Source: Clostridia bacterium (GTDB taxonomy: Bacteria > Bacillota > Clostridia > Oscillospirales > CAG-272). Taken from it: DNA of 21,980 bases. The notes beneath the pieces are model-generated. The model saw nothing but the letters and a program-made list of their open reading frames with translations, had not been told where the DNA came from and searched no databases. This document shows, one piece after another, positions 8,480 to 15,793 of this stretch; position 1 is the first letter of the stretch; the number at the start of each line of letters is the position of its first letter. The stretch spans positions 1 through 21,980 of the forward strand of contig CAADYN010000150.1 in the NCBI GenBank assembly GCA_900753285.1. The letters run 5' to 3'. The position numbers and the translations under genes are program-made.

Positions 8480-9502
8480 TTGAAGACATACATTAATTAC
8501 AAAACACTGCTTTATTCTGTCGCGCTGGCATTGATACTCGCTTGTCTGTCCTCATGCAAAAATGAGGTTGTCTCAAATCCCGGCGACGGTATCGGAAGAG
8601 AAAGAGTTCAGCCGAGGGAAACAACGGAAACCTCAAAGGAAACGAAAGCGGAAACCGCAGCAGATAATGCATCCGACGGCAAAATATGGGCCTTTGCAGA
8701 CGGAAAATACGTCTTTAACTTTCCCGAGCGGAGTGACGAAGGACTTTCCACAATCGACGAGATGTACGACATGAGCACCGCAAGATTCGACGATCAGCCG
8801 GACGATTGGTTTTTCGGAAAAACTGTGCGCGACAATGATACAGGAGAGGTCACATACGTCTGGGATCGCTCGGCTGACACACTGGAGACACTCAAAAAAT
8901 ACCGCACCATTTACCGCGGGGACGAGACGAGGAAGGTATGCTATCTGACCTTCGACTGCGGATATGAGTACGGCACAATGGACGCGATTCTTGACACGCT
9001 GAAAGAAAAACAGGTCTCGGCGACATTTTTCGTAAACGGACACTATGTTCGCTCCGCCTCGGACAAGATACAGCGCATGATAGACGAGGGGCATATAATC
9101 GGAAACCACGCGGTGAACCACTACGATTTGACAGGAGTGAGTGTGAACACATTCCTCGAGGAAGTTCAGGGACTGGAAGAACTGTACTACGAAACTCTCC
9201 CTGACGCACCGCCTATGCTCTACTTCAGACCGCCGTCGGGAGACTGCAACGAGTGGGTGCTGAAATTCGCGGACAAGCTCGGCTACAGGACTGTGATGTG
9301 GTCGTGGGCATACAAGGATTTTGACACCGACGCTCAGCCGGACGTTGACGAGACGCTTGAAAAGGTCATGACGGGACTGCACAACGGCGAGGTCATGCTT
9401 CTTCATCCGGAGTCAAAAACCAACACGGAAATGCTCGGCAAAATGATAGACAAGATACGCGACGCGGGATTTGAGATTCTGCCGATATGCGATATTGAAT
9501 AA
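8480..9502 (+). CDS. PdaA-like polysaccharide deacetylase (delta-lactam de-N-acetylase type), lipoprotein
   Basis: 340 residues from TTG 8480, chosen because GGGAG (8469-8473) lies 6 nt upstream and the promoter excludes earlier starts. The N-terminus is a lipoprotein signal ending LSSC (Cys26), then a Glu/Thr/Lys-rich linker to about residue 66. The NodB domain (about 152-338) has motif 1 TFDCG (157-161), with catalytic Asp159 kept and the usual second Asp replaced by Cys. Also present are His210 and His214 (GNHAVNH), RPPSG (250-254) and LLHPES near the end. TFD-x-GYE followed by TFFVNGHY is the PdaA subgroup pattern; B. subtilis PdaA deacetylates muramic acid for spore-cortex delta-lactam. 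It should act outside the membrane on peptidoglycan. Monocistronic, with its own promoter and terminator. Confidence 0.85.
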   Translation: MKTYINYKTLLYSVALALILACLSSCKNEVVSNPGDGIGRERVQPRETTETSKETKAETAADNASDGKIWAFADGKYVFNFPERSDEGLSTIDEMYDMSTARFDDQPDDWFFGKTVRDNDTGEVTYVWDRSADTLETLKKYRTIYRGDETRKVCYLTFDCGYEYGTMDAILDTLKEKQVSATFFVNGHYVRSASDKIQRMIDEGHIIGNHAVNHYDLTGVSVNTFLEEVQGLEELYYETLPDAPPMLYFRPPSGDCNEWVLKFADKLGYRTVMWSWAYKDFDTDAQPDVDETLEKVMTGLHNGEVMLLHPESKTNTEMLGKMIDKIRDAGFEILPICDIE

Positions 9503-9506
9503 AATG

Positions 9507-9556
9507 AAGGAAACGCTAAAAAATCACTATGGATTGGGGCGTTTCTTTTTGTTTTT
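9507..9556 (+). terminator. Rho-independent terminator after the deacetylase
   Basis: Stem GAAACGC (9510-9516) / GCGTTTC (9539-9545) with an inner AATC/GATT pairing, followed by TTTTTGTTTTT. It starts 5 nt after the TAA stop of the deacetylase. Confidence 0.85.
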
Positions 9557-9651
9557 ACATAGAGACATCGGCTTATGTGAATTGCATTGTCATTTTGCCG
9601 AAATTCAGCGGTGATATTTTTCAAAACAGTGCAACAAATGTTAATTTATTA

Positions 9652-9680
9652 TTGACATTGTAATTTTTTTATGTTACAAT
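9652..9680 (+). promoter_or_regulatory. Sigma-A promoter of the second SBP gene
   Basis: TTGACA (9652-9657), 17-nt T-rich spacer, TACAAT (9675-9680). The -35 is perfect and the -10 is five of six. The transcript would begin near 9687, leaving a leader of about 105 nt before the ATG at 9793. Confidence 0.85.
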
Positions 9681-9686
9681 CAGCTT

Positions 9687-9792
9687 GAGATATATTCTTT
9701 TGTTGCCGATGCGGAAACTTGGCGATTTGTCCTGTTATTACATATCGGCGGTAGATTAATATAAACGAACGATAAATCACAAAGGAGAAAAC
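9687..9792 (+). other. Structured 5' leader of the second SBP gene
   Basis: A leader of about 105 nt containing GCCGAT (9705-9710) and ATCGGC (9744-9749), extendable by two G-U pairs. This closes a 33-nt loop that contains CGGAAACTTGGCG. It ends in an AAAGGAG ribosome site (9781-9787), 5 nt before the ATG. I do not recognise a known riboswitch. The stem may simply stabilise the mRNA. Confidence 0.3.
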
Positions 9793-11293
9793 ATGAAAAA
9801 GTCTATAGCAATTTTGCTGGCGCTTCTCATGATGGCGGGAACTCTCGGCTGTTCAAGTGAGAATGCGGAAGAAAAAGAGACTGCGCAGTCCGACACCACC
9901 TCATCAGTCGGCGAAACAGAAGCGCAGGAGAGCGAGACTGAGGAAGAAACCGAAGCATCGGTATTTGCCGGAATCGAAGAGAAGAAATTCGACGGCAGAA
10001 ACTTCAACTTCCTTTACAGAACGACTGAGGAATACCAGTTCTACGCCGAAGAATACACCGGAGACGCAATAAACGATGCTGTGCACGACCGCAATCTTCT
10101 TGTGGAAAGCACATTTGACACAAAAATTGTATGAATTCCGATTGAAGGAGACTGGGGTCAAAAAGACTCTTATCTCAATTCAATGAAAAAATCCATTCAG
10201 GCAAACGACGGCGCATACGACCTCATTGACGGATACGCGGCTGTCATTGGCGGAGCTTACGCTGACGGACTTATGATGAACCTGCATGACGTAAGCAATC
10301 TCCGTCCCACAAGCACGTGGTGGTCACAGCTGGCTGTCAACGAACTGACTGTTAACGGAAAGCTGTTCGGCATTCCCGGCGACCTCTCACTGAACCTATG
10401 GAAAAACATTCACGTCATGTTCTTCAACAAGACTGTGCTTGAAAATAACGGTCTCGAAAAGCCTTACGATACGGTAAAAAATGGCAAGTGGACCTACGAC
10501 AAGTATCTTGAAATGAATGTAGGCGTGGCGCGCGACCTTGACGGCAACGGTGAAGTCAGCCTTGAGGATTCGTTCGGCTCGATATACTATGACGACTTAT
10601 CGTTCGACAACTTCCACAACGCATTCGATTATTCGTACACGGTGAAGAACGATGACGGCTCTATCTCGCTTGACCTTGACGAGCAGATTATGGTTGACAC
10701 TTACGAAAAAATTCGCTCTCTTGCGTACGAAAATCCCGACGTCTACTACAACAAAGGCGGAAATGTTGAAGGCACTATCGACGTATTCACGCAGAACAGA
10801 GCGTTGTTCTTTGCTTCCGTTCTCGGAGATGCTGAAAAAATGCGCGACATGAACAGCGACTTCGGCATAATTCCCTTCCCGAAGCTGAATGAAGCACAGG
10901 AGCAGTATAAAACCACATCGCGCGACAACCGTTCAATGTTCTGCATTCCGACGGATGTAAAAGACGCAGATTTCGCAGGTCTTATTACGGAAGCTCTCTG
11001 TGTCGCAAGCAATAGGGGTGTTGTTCCGGTTTATTACGATACCGTTCTCAAAGGCAAAGTCGCACGTGACAGTGAAAGCGCGGAAATGCTCGATATTATC
11101 AGAAGCGGTCTTAACTTTGACTTTGCGGCTGAATTTGCCGTTCAGACAGGTCGTGCAGGATTTATTCTCCGTGACGCAATATATTACGACAAAAATTACA
11201 CTACATATTACAATGAGAGTAAGAAAATGTTCAACAAGGCGTTCGACAGATTCGTCTCTTATTATATGGAAGAAAAATATTTTACGAGGATAA
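9793..11293 (+). pseudogene. Lipoprotein extracellular solute-binding protein, interrupted by in-frame TGA and a 3' frameshift
   Basis: ATG 9793 with AAAGGAG. Lipoprotein signal ending GTLGC (Cys20), then a Ser/Glu/Thr linker, then EYTGDAINDAVHDRN. Translation stops at TGA 10132-10134, yet the same frame continues at once with homologous sequence (IPIEGDWGQKDSYLN..) for another 380 codons. This includes a DLDGNGEVSLED calcium-loop-like motif and MFFNKTVLENNGLEKPYD. Near 11280-11283 (TTTT), dropping one T gives a natural end ..EEKYLRG with TAA at 11291-11293, for a total of 499 residues. This matches the 503 of the repaired paralogue at 6673-8185. Without that shift the frame runs 245 nt into the next gene in unrelated sequence. 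It would bind a sugar for an ABC importer if expressed. The two lesions suggest decay or consensus errors. Confidence 0.8.
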
Positions 11294-11297
11294 ACTT

Positions 11298-12230
11298 TTG
11301 GATCTCAGAAGCGAAAGAAAAAAGTTTGAAGAAACAAAAAAGATATACGAGTCCGTCAAGCTCAAATTCAACGGAGCCGACGGATATGACGTTTACAACT
11401 GCTCCATCCCGTTCACTTACAAGGGCGAGAGATACATCTACGGCAGAGTCGAGAAGCCTGACGAATGGGCGCGCTCACTCTCGAAGCTGTTCAAGGAGAC
11501 TGCAAAGGACGAATTTACTCTTGTGCCGAACAGCATGATATACCAGCTTGAAGACCCGTATGTATCGTTCATCCACGGTCAGCTCGTGCTCGGCGGTACT
11601 CATGTGCGCTACAACGCGGGAAAGCTCGACGGCTACTGCGGTTATTTCTACAAGGGAACGGATCTCGAAGATTTGTACTACTTCACCTCGGGTCCGTACA
11701 GCATGAAGGATATACGCCTTGTACAGCTCGCCGACGGAAAAATCGGACTGTTCTCCAGACCCGGATATGTAGGCTACACTGTTGTCGACAGCCTTGACGA
11801 AATCACGTCCGACCTAATCAAAAACGCGCCTCCCATTGACGGATTCATCGGTGAAGGACAGAACGGCTCGGTAAACCAGGCGTATCTTCTCGACAGCGGA
11901 CTTGTCGGAATCATCGGACACCTCGCTTATCGTGAAAACGACGAAAAAACAGGCATTCTTTTGTCGGTTTACACAAACATCTCCGCGATTTTCGACCCGA
12001 AGACAAAGGAGCTTTACGACTACAAGGTTATAGGAACGCGCCCGTGCTATCCCGACTTCCCGCCGAAGCTCCCTCGTCTTGCCGACTGCACATTTACATC
12101 AGGAATCGTTATGCGCGACGACGGCAAGGTTGACCTCTACGGCGGAATGGGAGACAGAGCTGAGGGAAGAATCACGATAGATTACCCATTTGAAGGCTAC
12201 GGCAAGATAGTCACACCAGATTCAATATAA
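11298..12230 (+). CDS. DUF1861/MTP-1-like beta-propeller protein (glycosidase-fold, putative carbohydrate-active)
   Basis: 310 residues from TTG 11298, with GAGGA 7 nt upstream and the inferred SBP stop 4 nt before. The frame also stays open upstream without a stop, so the start is not certain. Motifs resembling the DUF1861 family are DVYNCSIPFTYKGERYIYGRVE near residues 31-52, LEDPYVSFIHGQLVLGGTHV, repeated GYCGYFYKGTDLEDLYYF / DIRLVQLADGKIGLFSRPG strands, and a C-terminal YGGMGDRAEGRITIDYPF. The fold expected is a five-bladed propeller like GH43/GH32/GH130 enzymes; no catalytic activity is established for the family to my knowledge. There is no signal peptide, so it is cytoplasmic. Its position after an SBP suggests processing of an imported oligosaccharide (inference). 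Its frame is intact, unlike the upstream SBP. Confidence 0.65.
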   Translation: MDLRSERKKFEETKKIYESVKLKFNGADGYDVYNCSIPFTYKGERYIYGRVEKPDEWARSLSKLFKETAKDEFTLVPNSMIYQLEDPYVSFIHGQLVLGGTHVRYNAGKLDGYCGYFYKGTDLEDLYYFTSGPYSMKDIRLVQLADGKIGLFSRPGYVGYTVVDSLDEITSDLIKNAPPIDGFIGEGQNGSVNQAYLLDSGLVGIIGHLAYRENDEKTGILLSVYTNISAIFDPKTKELYDYKVIGTRPCYPDFPPKLPRLADCTFTSGIVMRDDGKVDLYGGMGDRAEGRITIDYPFEGYGKIVTPDSI

Positions 12231-12263
12231 AAAAGCCCTGCCCGTTAATTTTCTGAGCAGAGC
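12229..12263 (-). terminator. Terminator of the nine-gene minus-strand operon
   Basis: On the minus strand, GCTCTGC (12263-12257) pairs with GCAGGGC (12241-12235) with one mismatch, and the stem is followed directly by TTTTTT (12234-12229). It lies 57 nt after the stop at 12321 and abuts the stop of the convergent DUF1861-like gene. The plus-strand side has no T-run. Confidence 0.65.
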
Positions 12264-12320
12264 GATTGGCTTGACACTGTTCTATTTAAGGTTATTATTC
12301 AAAATATCCTAAGAGCTTTG

Positions 12321-12953
12321 TCAGGCCTTTTTCTTATATCCGCAGTCGCAGTATGGTCCGCCGGACGCAAGAGTGTATTCCCTCACGAAGTCTGCCGTAC
12401 CGCCCGCGTCACTCATGGTGTAATCAAGGTGACATAGCGCGGGGGTTAAGTCGTACAGTCCGAGCTTTTTCATCAGCGCGCATATTCCGCATTTCGTGAA
12501 TCTTCCCTCGTAGCCGCTTCCATCGGGATATTCGTAAAACTCCATGTTCCAAGAGTACGGATTGCGGTCGGCGGCTTTCAGTTTTGCGGTCGCTTTCATT
12601 CCGGCGATATCTTTTTCGGTGAATTTCTTCTTTCCGCTCTTTCGGCAGAACCATTTCATTGGCTTTGTCATCATGGCGTCGGCGTAGTATTTTGTAAGGC
12701 GATCCACATCGGGACGGGATGGCATGGAAAGGACAAACGCTCCGAGCATTGCGCAGTTTACTACGTTCATCTTGAAGCGGTCAGCCTTTTCAAATTCCGG
12801 CAGTGTCGCGATTATCTCCTTATACTTTACTTTTGCCGCCTTCGTTACAGCTTTTGCCGTATCTTCATCATATCCGAAAACGCAGGTAAGCTGATTTTTG
12901 AAGGAGCTGCAAAAAAACGTCCACATTCCCATAGGCATTCCGGCGTACTTCAT
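12321..12953 (-). CDS. ATC hydrolase family protein (L-2-amino-thiazoline-4-carboxylate hydrolase-like), copy 2
   Basis: 210 residues, ATG 12953 with GGAGGG upstream. The C-terminal half shows the family pattern: FTKCGICALMKKLGLYDLTPALCHLDY with Cys155, Cys158, Cys174 and Asp177, then a YTLASGG..CDCGY end (Cys202, Cys204). The founding ATC hydrolase opens the thiazoline ring of 2-amino-thiazoline-4-carboxylate on the way to cysteine; most Clostridia members are untested, so the reaction here is unknown. It is last in the nine-gene operon, 19 nt after the methyltransferase at 12973. A second, interrupted copy lies at 15092-15793. There is no signal peptide or membrane segment, so it should be cytoplasmic. 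Confidence 0.75.
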   Translation of the reverse strand: MKYAGMPMGMWTFFCSSFKNQLTCVFGYDEDTAKAVTKAAKVKYKEIIATLPEFEKADRFKMNVVNCAMLGAFVLSMPSRPDVDRLTKYYADAMMTKPMKWFCRKSGKKKFTEKDIAGMKATAKLKAADRNPYSWNMEFYEYPDGSGYEGRFTKCGICALMKKLGLYDLTPALCHLDYTMSDAGGTADFVREYTLASGGPYCDCGYKKKA

Positions 12954-12972
12954 TTTATTCCCTCCATTTGCT

Positions 12973-13812
12973 TCACTTTCCCGCGAATTCGATTTTTACG
13001 ATCTGCATTTTCATCATGTTGTCCCCCACTTTCGAGAGAAAACGGAAAAATCCGCTGACCGACGGGTCTTTTAAATCGTTATATCCGAGCATATATCCGC
13101 GGCTTGTGACAGTCAGTCGTTTGTCCCACTCCGAAAGCTCGCTCTTTGCGTCAGACACAGCGAAATACGCGCCGACATCCTTTATCTCCGCGTCCTTAAG
13201 CCATGTTTTGAGCATCAGCTTTACCGCATTTTGGCTAGCCGCGTCGAACACAAGCACTGCCCCCGGGAAAGCCTCAGCCATATTCTTCACGAGAGACTTC
13301 ACTTGTTCTTTCAGGAAATAATAGAAAACGCCCGCCGCATAGAACACAGCTCCGCTTGAGGCGTCAATTTTAGAAAACCACGCGGTATCGTTTAGGTTGC
13401 AGGGAATGTTTTCCTCCCTCTCTCCCGCAGGCAGAAGTTCGTTTCGAGCGTCTATCACATCGGGAAAGTCGAGGTTGTATATCTTACACTTGCCGTTGTC
13501 GCAGCTTCTTCCGGTGTTGTCAAGTCCGCAGCCGAGATTCACCACCGCCGCGTTCGGATGGGATTTCAGGTAATCGCGCACCTCGTATGCAAGGTCGTTC
13601 TGGCGCATGGCAGCTTCAAGAAAACCGAAACGCTGCATCATGCTCTTCGACTTTTCCGCGAGCTTCGAAAAATCATAGTCTATGTTTTCGTAAAGTCTTA
13701 ACGCGGTTTCGTCCCTGTAAAGATTCGGGTACAGCTCCGAGCACATTTTTCTCCCGTAGAGTGGGATAACGAGCGTCTCCTGAACCGTATTTTTTTGTAT
13801 TTTGTATTTCAT
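12973..13812 (-). CDS. Leucine carboxyl methyltransferase-family SAM methyltransferase (COG3315-like)
   Basis: 279 residues. The N-terminal VQETLVIPLYGRK and ENIDYDF, and the SAM-binding VVNLGCGLDNTG (about 90-101), are the pattern of the bacterial LCM/PPM family, which methylates carboxyl or hydroxyl groups of small molecules, including polyketide-type products. Later landmarks are NLDFPDVID, which positions the SAM ribose acid, and GVFYYF. The ATG is 7 nt after the stop of the alpha/beta hydrolase at 13820, with GTGAG as a weak ribosome site. It is one of two methyltransferases in this operon. The substrate is unknown. Confidence 0.8.
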   Translation of the reverse strand: MKYKIQKNTVQETLVIPLYGRKMCSELYPNLYRDETALRLYENIDYDFSKLAEKSKSMMQRFGFLEAAMRQNDLAYEVRDYLKSHPNAAVVNLGCGLDNTGRSCDNGKCKIYNLDFPDVIDARNELLPAGEREENIPCNLNDTAWFSKIDASSGAVFYAAGVFYYFLKEQVKSLVKNMAEAFPGAVLVFDAASQNAVKLMLKTWLKDAEIKDVGAYFAVSDAKSELSEWDKRLTVTSRGYMLGYNDLKDPSVSGFFRFLSKVGDNMMKMQIVKIEFAGK

Positions 13813-13819
13813 GTCAGTC

Positions 13820-14593
13820 TCACTTTCTCAAAAACGGAAGATTCGGCAGGCAGTTTTTCTCCATGACCGAGCGCAGCATTTCTGAAAATCCCTTCGGGTC
13901 GCGTATCTGATACTGCATATGGTTATATCCTTCAAATACGGGATAATTTGCGCCCGGATAGGCTTTCATCACCGCATCACGGTACTTGTAGTGGTCTTCA
14001 ATACTGCCGAACTCAAAATATGCGTTTTTCTGTAGTTCTATGGGAAGCGCGGGAAACGGTTTGTCCTCTAAGCTGTCCGATATCTGTCGGCGAAGGTTAG
14101 CGTATCTGAGATTTTTTCCCGCGGCTATAAAATACGGCTTTATCTCGTCGTCATCGCACCACATGATTTTCTTTAGTGTTTTACCGTTCGAGAGATACAC
14201 GCTCCTTATCGCGAGGAACAAGAACGGCGTCATAATTCGGCGAGCGGCTTTTCCTATCTGCGCGAACTGCCCTCCGTCGAAGAATACATGACCGACGCTC
14301 AGCTTTGTCTCCGCGAGAAAAGCCATGGCAAGATCCGCTCCGAGAGATGAAGTGACGACCAACGCGAGACTGTCCACTCCCTTGCCGTACAGAAATTCCT
14401 CCAACTGCCGTACTTCGTCTGCCTTGCTTATGTATCTCTGCCCTTCGCAATACACGGTCGAGGTCGGGAGAATGCAGTAATACCTGTCGGACAGCTCCTT
14501 TGCCACACGTTCACTGCTCTCCCCCGTCACGCCCATCGCATGGAAGAACAGCACTGCGGGGTTATTTTTCTCTCCATATGTCTGAAAAAGCAT
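13820..14593 (-). CDS. Alpha/beta hydrolase-fold protein, third copy, altered nucleophile elbow
   Basis: 257 residues from ATG 14593, preferred to 14614 because AAGGAG lies 6 nt upstream and the earlier start would overlap the previous gene. The oxyanion region is FFHAMG (17-21), the nucleophile elbow TSSLGA has Ser83 but Thr81 in place of the first Gly of GxSxG, and His225 (GYNHMQ) is the probable catalytic base. It resembles the two hydrolases at 16673 and 17449 in length and order of motifs, so the three probably arose by duplication. Spacing to the upstream membrane gene is 10 nt. Thr81 may weaken the turn, so a non-hydrolytic role is possible. Confidence 0.75.
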   Translation of the reverse strand: MLFQTYGEKNNPAVLFFHAMGVTGESSERVAKELSDRYYCILPTSTVYCEGQRYISKADEVRQLEEFLYGKGVDSLALVVTSSLGADLAMAFLAETKLSVGHVFFDGGQFAQIGKAARRIMTPFLFLAIRSVYLSNGKTLKKIMWCDDDEIKPYFIAAGKNLRYANLRRQISDSLEDKPFPALPIELQKNAYFEFGSIEDHYKYRDAVMKAYPGANYPVFEGYNHMQYQIRDPKGFSEMLRSVMEKNCLPNLPFLRK

Positions 14594-14603
14594 ATTCCGC
14601 TCC

Positions 14604-15095
14604 TTAATGCACAAAAATCATCATGATTCCCGACAGTATCGCGGAGATAACGACCATGCCGACTGTGCCGAATATCCACTTTTTACACTTGTCTTTTTTC
14701 GTGATGTACGGCTTTAAGTCTTCCGTTCCGGGAATTGTCCACGCTTTTGTATGCCCTACCCACAAGTCGTCGATGAGGAAGCGGTCTATCAGGTTCATGA
14801 TTGACAGAATCACGAGCATCTGCCAGAATCCCGAAACAAATCCGCGCGCGCCGTTCACTGCGTACACAAATGACAGCACATATGCGATATATCCGGGAAC
14901 GCAAATGAGCTTAAAAAGAATGCTGTTACGCTTTATTTTCTCATGCGTCGTCATTCCCGCGTCAACACAGCGGTTCTGCACTTCTTCACTGTAAAGATGA
15001 ACCATGCCGACAGCTCCGTTGCGTATTCCGACAGCGCAGACAAGGATGAGCAGAATTCCGAGTCCGAGTCCTTCTAAAATTACGTTTAGTATCAT
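14604..15095 (-). CDS. Four-TM membrane protein of unknown function
   Basis: 163 residues. Hydrophobic spans fall at about 4-24, 62-80, 88-106 and 143-162, which predicts an integral membrane protein with both ends on the same side. The hydrophilic loop between the third and fourth spans carries DDLWVGHTKAWTIPGTEDL, a conserved-looking segment I do not recognise from a named family. The ATG overlaps the stop of the ATC-hydrolase gene by 4 nt and is preceded by GGAGG. In the operon it could export, import or anchor the pathway's product. No function can be assigned. Confidence 0.7.
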   Translation of the reverse strand: MILNVILEGLGLGILLILVCAVGIRNGAVGMVHLYSEEVQNRCVDAGMTTHEKIKRNSILFKLICVPGYIAYVLSFVYAVNGARGFVSGFWQMLVILSIMNLIDRFLIDDLWVGHTKAWTIPGTEDLKPYITKKDKCKKWIFGTVGMVVISAILSGIMMIFVH

Positions 15096-15793
15096 TTGTT
15101 CCTCCTGTATCCGGCTTCGTCTCGATATTCGGGGTGAGCCTTTATATATGGGTCTTTATCTCCGACAATTGTGTAGTCGCATTTGCATCCGTTTGAGCAG
15201 GTCGTTTTTCTCACAAGCCTTGCGTGAATGCATTCCATTGAAGCGTAGTCCACATTGCACAGTGCGGGCATTATTTCCACCAGTCCGAATTGTTTCGCAA
15301 ATTCCGCAGCCGGGCACGCAGTAAATTCATAACAAATCGGCTTTTTCGCGTCGTAGGGTTAAACGTTCATCTCGTAGTCGTGCCATCTGTCGCAGCCTTT
15401 TTTCGCCGAGGTGAAGGCTTTGTACATAAGTCTCCGCCAGAGAGGTTTATTGCAGTCCACAAATTTCAGCTTGCGGAACGACGGCATGATAAGGTTCTCT
15501 TCCATTTCTTCAATCTCGCGGAACGTCGTCACGTCTTTGCACACCACGTAGTAGCTCATGATAGCTATGCAGTCGTATGTGCCGCCTTTTCCGTTGTGGA
15601 AGTTATCCTTGCCGCCGAGGTCTGTACGCCATTCCGAGAGAAATTCCGCGTATTTCAGCTGAACTCTCTCCCACACCTCTTCCCTCTCGTCCGGCGGATA
15701 GTGAAGCGCGATTTTGCTTTGAATCTCCTTTTTGCACTGCTTTGAGTAGAGCACATGGCAGGTTCTGTCGAATTTCAGCTCGCTGTCCTTCAT
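15092..15793 (-). pseudogene. ATC hydrolase family protein, copy 1, interrupted by in-frame TAA
   Basis: The reading frame is continuous from ATG 15793 to TGA 15092 (233 codons) except for one TAA at 15359-15361. The first 144 residues end ..WHDYEMNV; after the stop the same frame reads PYDAKKPICYEFTACPAAEF.. and then FGLVEIMPALCNVDY and KCDY, the family C-terminus. An ungapped alignment with copy 2 (12321-12953) puts the TAA opposite Tyr140 (MEFYEYPD), so a single change from TAT or TAC would explain it. The 5' end overlaps the MBL-fold gene by 4 nt and the 3' end overlaps the membrane gene by 4 nt. A protein cut at the TAA would lack the conserved Cys region, so it is probably inactive unless the stop is a sequencing error or is read through. 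Confidence 0.8.

Noticed and set aside
8633..9406. 257-residue minus-strand open frame opposite the deacetylase
   Set aside because: Antisense to the conserved NodB motifs, with no start signals and no terminator of its own.
10132..10134. Recoding of TGA as Trp or an alternative genetic code
   Set aside because: TGA ends cas8c, cas5c, several operon genes and the ATC-type genes at sensible places, and TGG is used for Trp throughout, so a general reassignment does not fit.
10183..11290. Independent gene starting at ATG 10183
   Set aside because: No ribosome site precedes this ATG, and the homologous sequence begins before it, right after the TGA; it is the 3' part of the interrupted SBP.
11294..11538. 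Long C-terminal tail of the second SBP
   Set aside because: After about 11290 the frame encodes Ser/Thr/Arg-rich sequence overlapping the intact DUF1861-like gene, and the SBP would exceed its paralogue by about 80 residues; a frameshift is the better explanation.
6673..12230. Mobile element or phage origin of the SBP region
   Set aside because: No transposase, integrase, terminal inverted repeats or target duplications seen.
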